A DNA stretch of 64,000 nt, taken from Tupaia tana (taxonomy: Eukaryota; Chordata; Mammalia; Scandentia; Tupaiidae). The stretch covers positions 87,437,386 through 87,501,385 of the forward strand of contig JAKSZU010000005.1 in the NCBI GenBank assembly GCA_026018925.1, in the 5' to 3' direction. This document shows positions 21,661 through 33,167 of this stretch, piece by piece. The position numbers and the translations under genes are program-made. Positions within the stretch are counted from its first letter, which is position 1, and every line of letters begins with the position of its first letter. The notes under the pieces were generated by a model. The model saw nothing but the letters and a program-made list of their open reading frames with translations. It did not search any database and was not told the DNA's origin.

Positions 21661-23348
21661 AATTCAAATTTATACAATGCAAAGAATACAAAATAGATTT
21701 AGTATAGGAAGATCCTCTCCAAGGTACATCATAGTAAAACTGGTAAAAATCAAAGACAAAGACGATAGTCTAAAAATGACAGAAAAGAAATGCCAAGTTA
21801 CTTACAAGGGTTATCCCATTAAACTAACATTGGACTTCTCAACTGAAACAACACAGGCAAGTTAAGAATGGGAAAACATATTAAAAATCTTGAAGAACAG
21901 CAATATTAGCCAAAAATACTATACCTGGTAAGATTATCTTTCAAGTGAATAAGAGAAATAAAATCATCCCCTATAAGCAAAAGCTGAAAGAATTCACCAA
22001 AAGTAGGTTGGCTCTCCAGGAAATGCTTAAGGGAATACTACACCTAGAAAACTAAAAGGAGATGAACAGAAGCAAGAAAACACAAAACAACTCGTGGTGG
22101 AGGGGGGAAGAAGAGTAACCAAATGACAGGCTAAGTCCGCATATTATCAATAATAACATTGAATGTTAATGGATTAAATTTCCCAATTTGAAAGACACAG
22201 ATTGGCTCAATGGATGAAAAACAGTCACTTACCATATGTTTCTTGCAGGAAATACACCACATTGACAAAGATATACATAAACTGAATGTGAAGGGCTGAA
22301 AAAAATTATTTCCTGTAAACAGAAATTTTTAAAAGGCAGGAGTTGTGACATTAACATCAGACAAAACAGACTTTAGAGTAAAACAGTAAAAAAAAAAAAA
22401 AAAAGGTAAAGAAGGACACCACATAGAGAATACAACCAGTGACTATAAGCCAACAAACTGTAAAACTTAGACACAATGGACAAATTTCTGGGCAAGTACA
22501 AGTTACCTATGCAGAATCAGGATGAAATAGAAAGCCTGAGTCGACCAGTAACAAGTGATGAGATGAATCAGTCATGAATAGTCTCCCCACAAAGAAAAGC
22601 CCAGATCCAGACAGCTTCATTTCTGAATGGTACAAAACTTTTAAAGAATAGTTAACCTTAATTCTCCTTAAACTATTTCTGAAGATTCAAAAGGAAGAAA
22701 CCCTTTTAAATTTATTCTATGAAGCTTCCATCACCTTGATACTGAAACCAGAAAAGGACATAATGGAAAAAATGAATAAATACTATAGACTAATATCCCT
22801 GATGAATACTGATACAAAAATTCTCGACAAGATACTAACAAATTAAATCTAACAACACATTAAGATTATACAGCACAACTAAGTAGGCTTTATCTCAGGA
22901 TACAAGGATGGTTCAACATATTCAAAACAATAAACATCTATCAACACATTAATAGAAAGATAAAACCAGATGATTATATCTATAGATTCAGAAAAGCAAC
23001 TGATAAAATATAAAATCCCTTCATAATGAAGACTTTCAGCACGGTAGGGATAGAGGGGGCATTCCTCAATACAGTAAACGCCATATATGACAGACCCATT
23101 GCTAACATTATATTGAATAGAGAAAAGCTAAAAGCTTTCCTACTAAAAACTGCAACACAAGACTTTCCACTTTCTTTACTTCTTTTTAACATAGTGCTGA
23201 AAGTTCTATCCAATGTAATCAGACATGAGAGAAGAAAAAAAACCATTCGAAAAGGAAGAAAAAATAAGCTAAACAGTCCCTATTTGTAGATGATATGATT
23301 ATACACATAGAACGTCCAAAGAAATTCACAAAAATACACCTTGAAGTG

Positions 23349-23610
23349 GGACCAGCAGTTAGCATAATGGCTATGTCACTGGACCCCCATGTAGTCGACC
23401 GTGGTTCAAGTCCCAGACCCGGTGGCCTAAACTCATGCCGGGCACGTGTGCGTGTGTGCCCAAGATCCCGAGAGGAGAATGGAGAAGGGATTGAGGCATG
23501 GCCATCCTGCCTGGGGGGTGATTTCTCACTTTCTGTCTCTCTGTCTCTCTCTGTGTTTGTGTTTCTGGTGAGTGCACGCACCCTATAGCCAAAAAAAAGA
23601 AAAAAAAAAC
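23349..23610 (+). mobile_element. L-form SINE, young layer, in L1 ORF2
   Basis: Head GGACCAGCAGTTAGCATAAT, near-complete body, CCCTATAGCC and A-rich tail. A perfect 15-bp duplication, ATACACCTTGAAGTG, lies at 23334-23348 and 23611-23625, immediately 3' of the RT FVDD motif. Confidence 0.97.
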
Positions 23611-23999
23611 ATACACCTTGAAGTGATAGATGAATTCAGTAAAGTAGCCGGATACAAAATCAATAAGCAAGAATCGACAGCATTTTGACACATCAATAAT
23701 CAACAGACTGAAACAGAATTGAAGAAAGCAATCCTATTTACAATAGCCACAATGAATGAGATATCTTGAAATAAATCTAACCAGAGATGTGAAAGACTTT
23801 CATGAAAAATATTATGAAAAACTAAAAAAAGTAATTTAATATGATATAAAAAAATGAAATAATGTCTTATGTTTATGGATTCAAAGAGCCAATATAATCA
23901 AAATATAAGTTCTACACAAATTAATTACATATTCAAGGCAATTCTGATCCATTACCACTGACATTCTTTCACAGAAAAAAAAAATATATATATATACTT

Positions 24000-24165
24000 G
24001 GATCAGCAGGTGGCATGGTGTTTGAGGCACTGGATACTCCTACATGGCTGACTACGATTCAAGTCCTGGACTGGACCTTGTAGCTTCCTTTCTCACTCTT
24101 CTTCTCTCTGTGTGTCTGCCTTTCTCTGGTCAAATTAAAATAAATGAATAAATGAATAAAATTAT
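24000..24165 (+). mobile_element. S-form SINE, in L1 ORF2
   Basis: Head GGATCAGCAGGTGGCATGG, degenerate B box GATTCAAGTCC, then the TTTCTCACTC pyrimidine stretch and CTCTGGTCAAATTAAAATAA with an (AATG)n/(AATA)n tail. The L-form central block is absent. Confidence 0.9.
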
Positions 24166-25499
24166 ATAAATAATTCTTAGGGAAGAAAAAAATTAAAAAA
24201 AAATTTGTCAGGAATCATAAAGGACACCGTACAGCCAAGGCAATATTGTAGAAATAAATAATAAAATAGGAAGCATCTCACTACTGGACATCAAACGATA
24301 TTACAAAGCAGTGAAAACAGTATTGTACTGGCACAATAAATAGACACAAAGACCAATAGGACACAATAGAGAATCCAGAAATAAGCTGCAAATTATACAG
24401 CCAACATTTTTGACAAATGATACAAGACAGTGCAGTAGAGAAAGAAAGACTTTTCAGCAATTTGTGCTAAAAGAACTGGATATCCCTCTGCCGAAAAATG
24501 AAATTGCACTGCTATCTCTTCCCATTTAGAAGAAAAAACTCAAAATGGATCATAGATTTAAATGTAAATCCTAAAACTACAAGACTACTGGTAGGACACA
24601 TAGGGGAACCTCTTGAAGACATTGCAGTAGGCAAAGATTTTAAAAATAATGCCCCAAAAATACAGGCAATAATCCCTAAATTAGACAGAAAGGACTACAA
24701 CAATCTAAAAATCTTCCTCACAGCAAAGGAAACAATAATTAGAATGAAAAGACAACCCTCAGAATGGCAAAATAAAAATAAAAAAAAAATTGCAAACAAT
24801 TCCAAAGACAAGGGATTGATAACCAGAATATATAGCAAACTCAAGCAGCTCACTCATAAAACAAACAAAAAGTTCAATTTAAAATTAAGCAAATGACTTT
24901 AATAGATAACTCTCCAAGAAAGACTTACAAATGGTCCAAGAGCATATAAAACATATTCAAAGTCTTTTCATAAGTAAAATGCAAATTAAAAGCATAATGA
25001 AATGCCACTTAACCCCAATTAGAATGATTAAGATAATAAAATAAAGAACAAATGCTGGTGAGGCTGTGGTGAAAAAGGAACCCTCTTTCACTATTGGTGG
25101 GAATGCAAATTAATACAAACTCTAGGAGACATTATGGAAGTTCCTCAAACACCTAAAAAGTGAACTACCATATGACCCAGTAATTTCACTCTTCGGTAGT
25201 TACCCAAAGAATAGAAAAACACTGAGTTGAAAAGAACTTTGCACATTTTGTTTACTGCTGCATTATTCATAATTAATAAGACATGAAATCAACCTATATG
25301 TTCAACAACTGATGAATGAATTGAAAACTGTGGCACAGTTACACTATGAGATATCACTCAGCTATAAGAAACAAAGACCCTTATCACTTGGTTCAAAGTG
25401 GATGAATATAAAAGACAATGTTTAGTAAGGTGAGCTAGATTTTGAAAGATACACAGTATATATCTCCACTCAATATGTACTGAATGTCTTTACTCAATG

Positions 25500-25615
25500 G
25501 AAAAAATGGAAAGATCTGAAGAAAAGAGAGTGGAAAGGGTAAGTGTAAGGGAGGGGAGACTAAGTGAGGGGAGTGAAATCAAGAGAGGGGGTGGTAGTGG
25601 ATGGTTGTAAGGTGC
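25500..25615 (+). repeat. L1 3'UTR polypurine tract
   Basis: A run of A/G with several G3-G5 blocks (GGGAGGGGAG, GAGGGGAG, GAGAGGGGGTGG). G-rich polypurine tracts of this kind are normal in L1 3'UTRs and can form G-quadruplexes. The reverse-complement counterpart is seen in the minus-strand L1s at 39960-40030 and 52830-52885. Confidence 0.75.
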
Positions 25616-25690
25616 AAAAGGAAGAAACATTTAAAGACAACAAAATGCAAAATTCTCTGTTGAAAATAAAATATACATCACGATAGGGAT

Positions 25691-27583
25691 TTTATGTAAA
25701 ATGTAAAATTAATCTGAAAATTTTAAAAATAAAACAAGTTAAAAATTAAATTAAAGAAGAAATAAAAACAATTGGTGGGGAATAAATGTGAGAAGAATTT
25801 GGTAAATTGATACTGGAATCAAATGCAGTAAAGAGTGAGCTATTAGCGAGAAAGAACTCATTGAATTTCCATATAATAAAAAAAAAAAAGATCAGAAATT
25901 GCCACTGTCCAAAATAGCCAGTATTTTGATTAATATTATCTCTATTCATATGACTTATGTTATACACTGTCCATAAAATGTTTCTGATTACCTCTCTGTC
26001 TGTCTTCATCACTGAGAATTATGACTTTTTTTTTAATCATAGATAAAAAAAGAAATCTCTGATGACAAAGCCAATGAAGGTTTTATACTTGATTTTTCTA
26101 TTTTTCTTTTTTGGTTCATTCTTACCAAATACATTTTTTCATTCTGATTTGGTGGTATACAGCTGTATCTACTTTGGGGCATGAGCATTATTTTGAAGGA
26201 TCATATGTAATTCCATGTCGTATTATGCATCTGCATTATTTTTGACTCGTAATAATAATGATGATAATAATTACTATTTTCATGTAAATGTTCTTGGACT
26301 TAATTTACTATTATATTATAGTTTCTCTCTTTTAATGAATTTTGCTTCATCCAATTATAGAGATTTTAATCAATTGGCTCTTGATGTTAATAATTATCTT
26401 CTTCACAATTGGCTCCACTTCTTAACCTCTGGCCTGTATGTGTTTTCTTTTGCCTTCTTTGACTAATTCTATTTCATGTTTATCATGGTATTTTGTAAAA
26501 AATAAACTAAAATTTTATATGAATATTTAATTATTTATATTTGCTAACAACTAAGTGTGATCCAATTATGTATATTTCTCTGTATTGGTGAAAATGCACT
26601 CAAAATTCTTCAGTAACTACTATAATTTCAGAAAAGTTCTATCAGAACATAAGCGGGGAAAAGGGATTCATTTATAATTTTTATATATTTAGAGTTATGA
26701 AATGTGAGCCTACATTTGCAGTCTTGAACTGTGATATGATAGTCATAGGAGGACTGTAGAATTTTCTATCCTAATTCAAAAATAATTAAAGTTATACCTC
26801 TAGAAATAATTATGCCTCATGTCTAGACTATTCTACTGCTTAAATAGCCTATTCCCTTTGTATTACAGCCCTGGAATATTTCAGCATGTATAGTTTCTTC
26901 CAACAACATAATTTCTGAGGTCCAAGTCTATGGACCTCTGAGATTGCTGCCTTTATTTGGACTGCCTTTTCTATTTGCCTTTGCTGATTGATACCCACTT
27001 TCCATATAAAAATCAGGTATCACTGCCTAGAAAAAATGCTTCCTTCCTGCCTGAATATTGAGTCCAGCTCTTTATAAAAAACCTGTAGTTTAGATCACAG
27101 GCAATTACAGTGGCTTTATGTAGTAGGCTCACAGAGGAAAGTTGTTCTCCACACATCAGAATTGGTGCCTAGTCAATGCATGGCAGTCTTGGAAGAGAGT
27201 TAAGACAAGAACTCAGGCCCTCCCAGTCTACCATACTCTTCATATCTGTGCATTCTTAGTTGACACCTTCAATTCACCAACTGGTAAGCCCAAAAACCTA
27301 ACATCCTACAGTCCTGGATTTTTATAAGACCAAATATTTAAAAGTTATATACCAAGCTTTTGTCCCAGCTTGTGTTTCCGTGAAGGGCCTGTATTGTGAT
27401 TCCTATTAATTTTTTTGAGAATGGGAGGAAAAGGTGTTTTTGCCTCTCCTGGGTCAGTTCTACTACCAAGTGATTATGTGGATCTTTGTTATTGAGCAGG
27501 GAGACTATTGAGCTCAGATTCCATACCTGGACAAAGGCTGTATTTACCTGCCTCTTCTACATTAATATCGAAAGCAAACAGGT
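25691..27583. other. Low-copy-looking AT-rich sequence
   Basis: 1.9 kb with no repeat or gene recognised on either strand. Frames at 26215-26466 and 27142-27327 lack any family signature and fit random AT-rich expectation. Confidence 0.45.
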
Positions 27584-27700
27584 GGGGCCAGGTTGTGGCA
27601 CAGTAGTGAAACTCAGAGAAAGCTGTCCCAGATGAGAAAGTTACTTGCTCTCATCTGTCTTTCTTGTTCATAGAAAAAAATAAGTAAAAAGATTTAAAGA
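27584..27700 (+). mobile_element. Degenerate S-form SINE
   Basis: GGGGCCAGGTTGTGGCACAG, then after a deletion of the B-box region ACTTGCTCTCATCTGTC and a short A-rich end. Confidence 0.5.
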
Positions 27701-27803
27701 ACAAACAAATAAGAACAGATAAAGGAAAATAGGAAAATGTCATATTTAAACAACAGCAACAACAAAAACTAGAAGGAAATAATTATAGTAACAAAAATAA
27801 TCT

Positions 27804-28086
27804 GGGACCAGCAGATAGTGTAATGGTTACGTTGCTGCACTCTCAATGTAGTCAATTGCAGTTCGAGTCCCAGATCTGGTGGCTTAAAACTTAAAATGGA
27901 TGCATGTGTGAGTATGCCCAAAATCCTGATAAGAGAATAGAGAAGAAAGGATTGCAGTGTGGCCATACCCCTGGGGGGGGGGGGGGGGGGGGGGTGGGGA
28001 GGCGGTGATTTCTTGCTTTCTGTCTCTCTTTCCCTCTGTCTCTTCTGTGAGTGCATGTGCCCTATAGCAAAAATCTCTCAAAAAGA
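27804..28086 (+). mobile_element. L-form SINE, intermediate layer, with G22 run
   Basis: Head GGGACCAGCAGATAGTGTAA, intact GTTCGAGTCCC, CCCTATAGC and A tail. AAAATAATCT (27794-27803) recurs as AAAATAATAATCT after the tail. The central CCCCTGGGGG has become a run of 22 G at 27973-27994. Confidence 0.95.
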
Positions 28087-28582
28087 AAATAATAATCTAA
28101 TAGTAAAGATGAAACTTTCAATTCTGTCAGTTTTGTTTAAATATCATTTTGTCTAATTACCTCATTTTTGAGCTATTTAAAACAACTTTTACTTAAGCTA
28201 TTTTTTACACAACCTCTTATTATAAATTCTTTAAGAAAAGTTAGCTTATCATTTTTTAACTTGGCAAAAGTATCTCATACAGAGTTATTCTGTTCTTATA
28301 TATTTTATTTTTGCATCAATACAATTAAATATGGTTCAAACCTATTTTGCTCTCTGAGTTAATGTTTTTAAAAAGTGACTTTCCTCCATTGAACTATAGA
28401 AAGAAGAGATTAGGAAAGAGTAGATCCTAAATTACCTCATAATTTCTAAGATCTGTTTGTTCTCTTCACCTTTTCTCTTAGCTAAAATTTTCTTTCCTTT
28501 GCTCCAACTTTTCCCTACTCTATTTCAAAGGACATCCAGTAGTTTCTTTTCAGTGTGATATTTTGTCTCATGGATAAGATTG
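28087..28582. other. AT-rich sequence, nothing recognised
   Basis: No gene or repeat signature was seen. Confidence 0.4.
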
Positions 28583-28691
28583 AATTGGTGAGTTCCATGA
28601 GCCTGGGAGCCGAGAATTTTCTAGTACAGTCCAATTATTCACAGGTTCTTTTGTATAATTTAACTTAAGCTCACACCATGCATTGCCACTT
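28583..28691 (+). repeat. Diverged direct repeat, copy 1
   Basis: A 102-bp core (28590-28691) aligns without gaps to 29354-29455 at about 80% identity by hand count. It ends in a shared TCACACCAT and CATTGCCACTT. Family unknown. Confidence 0.8.
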
Positions 28692-28957
28692 TTTTTCTGC
28701 AGTATTCAGATTGGCCATTTGAAGTTATCAGCTGGCAGCTAGGGTATTTTCAAACTTTGGAGTATGTTTAGTTTTCTCCTTTACTTATCAAAGTTTTAGG
28801 GATTCAGTTGGAAATTGAATATTTTTATATGCTGTTTTGGAGTTTGGGGCATATTATCTTAGTTGTTCTGGTGATTTTTAGAGATACATGATAAAATTCA
28901 AAATCAAAAGTATTTATTATTTTTTTCTTAGAATATTCAGATTTGTAAAATTGTATT

Positions 28958-29201
28958 GGGCTGGCCCCATGGCCTTGTGGTTAAGGAAACTGGATACCAC
29001 ATGGCTGGCCAAGTGGCTTACATCCATACTCCAGTAGCTTGAGAAACGTGCCCGGCATTTGTCCATGAGTGCCCAAAATCTTGTCAGTATGGAGAAGAGA
29101 AGGGACTCTAGAATAACCACACCTCATTGGGAGGTGCTTTTTTCTCTCTCCTCTCTATCTTTCTGTTTCTCTCTGGTGAGTGCATGCAGGTGTACTCAAA
29201 A
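28958..29201 (+). mobile_element. L-form SINE, old layer
   Basis: Head GGGCTGGCCCCATGGCCTTG, CCCAAAATCTTG block and TCTCTGGTGAGTGCATGC. The tail is almost lost. Confidence 0.85.
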
Positions 29202-29264
29202 TACTCAAATGTTCTTTGCCAAAAACCTTGGCTTTTTGATAATATTCATCTTGAAAGGTGTAAG

Positions 29265-29350
29265 GACATTTAAAATTATTTAGTGATGCTGAGCATCTTG
29301 CCATGTGCCTATTGGTCATTTGTATGTCTTTTGTTGTTGCTGAAAAAATT
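29265..29350 (-). mobile_element. L1 fragment
   Basis: GATGCTGAGCATCTTGCCAT then GTGCCTATTGGTCATTTG and TATGTCTTTTGTTG is the reverse complement of the familiar L1 segment near the ORF2 3' end. Confidence 0.75.
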
Positions 29351-29353
29351 GGG

Positions 29354-29455
29354 GAATTCCACAAGTCAGGAAGCCAAGATTTTTCTGGTCCAGTCTAATC
29401 ATTCACAAGTTATTTAGTATAATTTATCTGAAACTCACACCATACATTGCCACTT
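29354..29455 (+). repeat. Diverged direct repeat, copy 2
   Basis: Same 102-bp unit as 28590-28691 in the same orientation. A SINE and an L1 fragment lie between the copies. Confidence 0.8.
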
Positions 29456-30475
29456 TAGATCCTTTACCTAGATTTTTAATTTTACTAATTTTGCTCCACC
29501 TAAAGAATTTATTTCTGTGTTTTTATGATTTCTATCTGTTTATATAATTTATCTCTTGTTTATGTGTTTTTAAATAGAGTTTTTAGTTGTCACCTATAAT
29601 TTGAAAAATTTCCTTAAAACAATTCATTGGACTTCATTCTCAGGCAATTCATAGATATTCATTTCTTTGTAGTTGATTATTTTATTATAATATTATGGTG
29701 TTTTTTTATTGGTTTTGTTTCCTTAATCTTTTGCATTCTTCAAAACTTTGATCGCTGTCTCACATTTGAGGAAGCAATTACTTCCCCTAGTCTTTATTGA
29801 CGAGCTACAGGAGAGAAATACCAGATAGCCTGGCTAGGGTAGTGAGTCTCTTTCTCAGATCCACTCTGCATCTCCTGATATTTTGAGGGGAGAATTCTTA
29901 AAATACATGCCTTTCCTTTATCGTACAGAACCAGGCCAGGAGCTGAAATCTCTTGTTTGTTTTTCCTAGGGTTGTGCCCTGATGTGCTCAAATCTTTTCT
30001 TAATCCCATTCTGGCAGCGGCTGTCTGCATGAGACACTTCTACTCACTATTTGCAGGAGTGCTCTCAGAGAACTGGGTGATAAAATGGGTGAATGAGATC
30101 TGTGGGTCTGTTAAAAGGGGTTCCACAGGCAAAGTGTTCCAGATGACTTGGGGATGGGTTTTCTTGATGAAGTTCACTGCGCCGTTTGTAAGATCCACAA
30201 CCCCAATTCCCTGTTCCTAGCTTCTCCCAACCACTGAGTAAAACTGGGCAGAATACTTTCTAACTGTACTTTAAAAACTCTTTCATATTTTGGCTTCTGG
30301 CAGTTATTAAATTCTCATTTAGTCTGATAAATCTTGCTTATCACACTTTCTTATTATCATTTGGTTTATTTCATACATTCCACACTGACCTTATTTTAGG
30401 TCTTAGCATTTGTTTATAATGTGGCCCCTGCACATATTTTCAATTTCTCTCTTTTTAAAAGTTTACACACTTATT
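29456..30475. other. Unresolved sequence, part GC-richer
   Basis: From about 29800 to 30250 GC is above the surroundings. The style (GTTGTGCCCTGATGTGC, GGATGGGTTTTCTTGATG) suggests the 5' part of an old L1M element in reverse, as at 41166-42960. I cannot confirm that. The 87-codon frame at 29957 is not recognisable as a protein. Confidence 0.35.
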
Positions 30476-30692
30476 TCTTTTTATAAAAGAGACAGAGAGA
30501 GATAAAAGAGAGAGAAAAGGTACTTTCAACAGGATCTCATGCCTCAAACCTTCACTCATTCTTCCCTGACATCCAGGATCATGGGCAGGTGTGCCCGTGT
30601 TTTTCATTTACAAGTTCACTCAGGAACTGAGATTCCATCTTCCATGTAGATACAACATTGTGACATGGTATACTATTGCTGTACCACCACGA
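30476..30692 (-). mobile_element. Highly diverged L-form SINE
   Basis: AAAGAGACAGAGAGAGA, CATTCTTCCCTGACATCC and CATGGGCAGGTGTGCCCGTG are remnants of the reversed central block. The head at 30640-30692 is only loosely recognisable. It is the oldest type of copy seen here. Confidence 0.55.
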
Positions 30693-30710
30693 CTAGCCAT
30701 TCTAATTTTT

Positions 30711-30957
30711 TTTTTAAGAGGTTTTTCTATAGGGCGAGTGCGCTCGCCAGAAAGACAGAGACGAGAGATAGAAAGCGAGAAATCACCCCCCGGGGGGGAT
30801 GGCCACACCACAATCCCTTCTCCTCCATTCTCCTTTCAGGATCTTGGGCACACATGCACATGTGCCCAGTGTGAATTTAAGCCACCAGGTCCAGGACTTG
30901 GACCACGGTCGACTACATGGGAGTTCAGTGACATAGCCATTACGCTAACTGCTGATC
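30711..30957 (-). mobile_element. L-form SINE, young layer
   Basis: Reverse copy with GCGTAATGGCTATGTCACTG head and CCCTATAG end. A perfect 18-bp duplication, CTAGCCATTCTAATTTTT, lies at 30693-30710 and 30958-30975. Confidence 0.97.
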
Positions 30958-30990
30958 CTAGCCATTCTAATTTTTAATAATACCTTTCAG

Positions 30991-31236
30991 AGCCAGCAGA
31001 TGACGTAATGGTTACGTCACTGAACTCCCACATGACTGACCATGGTTCAAGTCCCAGACCTGGAGGCTTGAAACTTACTTCAGGCGCATATGTATGAGTG
31101 CCCAAAATCCCAAGAGGAGAATGGAAAAGAAGGAATTGCGGTATGGTCATACACCCTGGGGGTTGATTTCTCACTTTCTACCTCTCTGTCTCTATCTCTC
31201 TGGTGAGTGCATCTTCCCTATACAAAAATACCTCTC

Positions 31237-31272
<36 letters not shown>

Positions 31273-31273
31273 G
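30991..31273 (+). mobile_element. L-form SINE, intermediate layer, (TAA)n tail
   Basis: Head AGCCAGCAGATGACGTAATG, GGTTCAAGTCCC B box and CCCTATACA. The A tail has become an (ATA)n microsatellite at 31236-31271. TACCTTTCAG (30981-30990) and TACCATTCAG (31274-31283) flank it. Confidence 0.95.
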
Positions 31274-31346
31274 TACCATTCAGTAGTGTCTGTGTCCTAA
31301 CTGTGAGCCTTAGAATATGATCTGTATAGCCATTAAAAGGTGGTGT

Positions 31347-31582
31347 TTGGGGTTTGCCCCATACTGCAGCAGCTAAGGACAATTCATAGAGAGCTGGATC
31401 CCACATGGCCGAGCACAGCTTGAAAAACATGTCAGATGGCTGGGTGTCCTCAAATCCTGATAGAAAGAAAAAATGAAGGAAAGGGATTACACCATATTCA
31501 CTAGAGGGTTCTCTCTCTCTTTATCTCTTTCATCTTTTCCTGGGTAGTGCATATGCCCCCTGGCAATTTAAAAGAAAAAAAA
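31347..31582 (+). mobile_element. L-form SINE, old layer
   Basis: GGGGTTTGCCCCATACTGCA head, TGTCCTCAAATCCTGATAG block, TC-rich stretch, GCATATGCCCCCTGGC and an A-rich end. Confidence 0.8.
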
Positions 31583-31602
31583 GTGTTTTTCTCCTTTTCA
31601 AA

Positions 31603-31844
31603 AATTTTGCCAGAGGATATATGTGCTTTCTGGAAGGGACAGAATAAGAGAAGGAAAGAAAGAAAGCACTCCCCTTAGGGCTTAGTATACTGCAATCCCT
31701 TCTCCTCTATTTCTCTCCCATTTTGGGATTTGGGGCACACAGGTACATGTGCCTGGCATGTTTTTGGCAAGTCCCAAGGACTTAAACTGAATACTCAGCT
31801 GCATGGGATCACGTCACCTTAACCACTGCACCACAGGGTGGTCC
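31603..31844 (-). mobile_element. L-form SINE, old layer
   Basis: Minus-strand head GGACCACCCTGTGGTGCAGT. The GCAATCCCTTCTCCTC and GGGGCACACAGGTACATGTG blocks are seen in reverse. It has a TTGCCAGAGGATAT-type 3' end, a variant also seen at 16871 and 58660. Confidence 0.85.
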
Positions 31845-32500
31845 ATGTTTTCCCTTCTTTTAAGTGCTTAGCTTCTAAGAAGAAAACACAGTTGTTGTTA
31901 AAAATAGTTATATTCAGTTTACACAAGGAGATAACAAGAAAGACCATCTGTTATATTTTTACTTCCAAATTAATTAATTAATTATATATAAATTCACAGA
32001 CTTCTACTTTTATTATTTGAAAAGTTAAGTAGCATTTTCCATGGTCTGAAGTTAAATACATGTTCAAGGCCACCTGGCATAAATTAGTGGATCTAAGATT
32101 CAAAACTTGATTTATTGAACCACCCAGACACAAATTCTAAAAATGTGTTCCAAGTAAATGTTAGTGACCTCAACCTAATTTATTTCCTTTGTCATGGAGA
32201 TACATTTAAGTTTCTTTTTATTTTTTTCCTTTGTCTTTTCTTCTGCTTATCAATCAACTTTATTGTTAGTATTACTTTGGTGCTTGTTTCTGTGTTTTCA
32301 GACAATATGTATAGAGTTTTAAAATATAAAGTAAGTTTGGTTTCCCCTATTTATATAAAACATACTTATAAACATATTTTTCCTATGTAAGTTTATTAAA
32401 ATTTAATTGAGCATCAGAAAAGTAAAGGAAGTAACCTAAGTAAAAACAACTCAGGTCAAATATGGAAAAAGAATTATTACTATTTCAGTTTTAGCTATAT
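31845..32500. other. AT-rich sequence, nothing recognised
   Basis: No gene or repeat signature was seen. Confidence 0.4.
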
Positions 32501-32540
<40 letters not shown>

Positions 32541-32750
32541 CACTGAAGAGAGACAGAGAGAGAAGAAAAGTGAAAAATCACCCCCTCTAGGGTATGGTCA
32601 TGCTGCAATCCTCTCTCCTCCATTTCCTCTCTGGATTTAGGGCATGAACACACATACCCCCAGTGTGATTTTCAAGCCACATGTTTTGATTTTGAATCAT
32701 GCTTCAACCATGTGATATCCACTCACTTTAACATCCACGACATCTGTTTG
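32501..32750 (-). mobile_element. L-form SINE with (TG)n expansion
   Basis: Reverse copy. The (TG)n at 32503-32535 lies exactly where the SINE normally has GGTGTGTGTGCTCAC, so the microsatellite grew from SINE sequence. The head near 32740 is decayed. Confidence 0.85.
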
Positions 32751-33167
32751 ACTGTAAAACGTATTATTATCATGTTTGAGTTTCAATATTCATATAATAT
32801 GGTCATCTACATTTTGGAAATAGTACTTTGATATGCAAAAAATATATTTTGGTTTAAAGTTAAAATCAGTTGAATGCTGAGTGTGCATATCCAAGAATTG
32901 ACTGGAAAACAGAGAGCAGCTAGTCATTAAAAGGACAATTAGGCCTTTGGTCTACACAATTCTGTAAATTGTGCCAAACCCCATATGCAAATCACCAACA
33001 CATTCTCTTTTCTGTGTTTTCTATTATCATGCTTGTGACAGTTGGGTCAAGGTTTGAAAAAACAATATGGAAACCTAAGTGAAGCAATTAATCCCTCACA
33101 TACTCATTCTTTGGGTTGACTCTTGATGTATTAGCTATGACTGATATTTATTTATTATTTTATTTTG
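32751..33167. other. AT-rich sequence, nothing recognised
   Basis: No gene or repeat signature was seen. Confidence 0.4.

Larger units (their letters stand above)
20619..22080 (+). pseudogene. L1 ORF1 remnant
   Basis: The reading starts at ATG 20619. A coiled-coil-like part (KEEFYKEIDTLKKESN) is followed, after a +1 shift near 20820, by a segment reading INSKLDHTVERISVLEDK, matching the L1 ORF1p pattern of INSRLDQ and ERISELEDR. SINEs at 20928 and 21386 interrupt it. The C-terminal nucleic-acid-binding part is recognisable at 21750-22060 (GCAAAAGCTGAAAGAATTCA, CTCCAGGAAATGCTTAAGG) but full of stops. Confidence 0.8.
22140..25450 (+). pseudogene. L1 ORF2 remnant (EN, RT, C-terminal part)
   Basis: Endonuclease start: TTAATGGATTAAATTTCCCA around 22165 and TGAAAGACACAGATTGGC. 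Reverse transcriptase: the stretch 23077-23222 translates VNAIYDRPIANIILNREKLK and continues to FNIVLKVL, but the usual GCPLSP-type motif is altered. The catalytic FADD motif reads FVDDMI at 23283-23300 in another frame. The C-terminal part at 24498-24896 is an unbroken 132-codon stretch (WQNKNKKKIANNSKDKGLIT). SINEs at 23349 and 24000 split it. Multiple frameshifts make it non-coding. Confidence 0.88.
19945..25690 (+). mobile_element. Decayed near-full-length LINE-1
   Basis: The order is GC-richer 5'UTR (19945-20618), ORF1 remnant (20619 to about 22080), ORF2 remnant (about 22140-25450), 3'UTR with polypurine tract (25500-25615), then an A-rich end near 25690. Four SINEs interrupt it (20928, 21386, 23349, 24000), adding about 1 kb. 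All frames carry stops and shifts, so it is inactive. SINE layers inside it date it as older than the young SINE wave. Target-site duplications were not identified. Confidence 0.9.

Noticed and set aside
24498..24896. 132-codon open frame as an independent gene
   Set aside because: It is the surviving C-terminal part of the decayed L1 ORF2, in the expected position between RT and 3'UTR.
29957..30220. 87-codon open frame in a GC-richer patch
   Set aside because: No family resemblance. The patch is more likely old repeat sequence.
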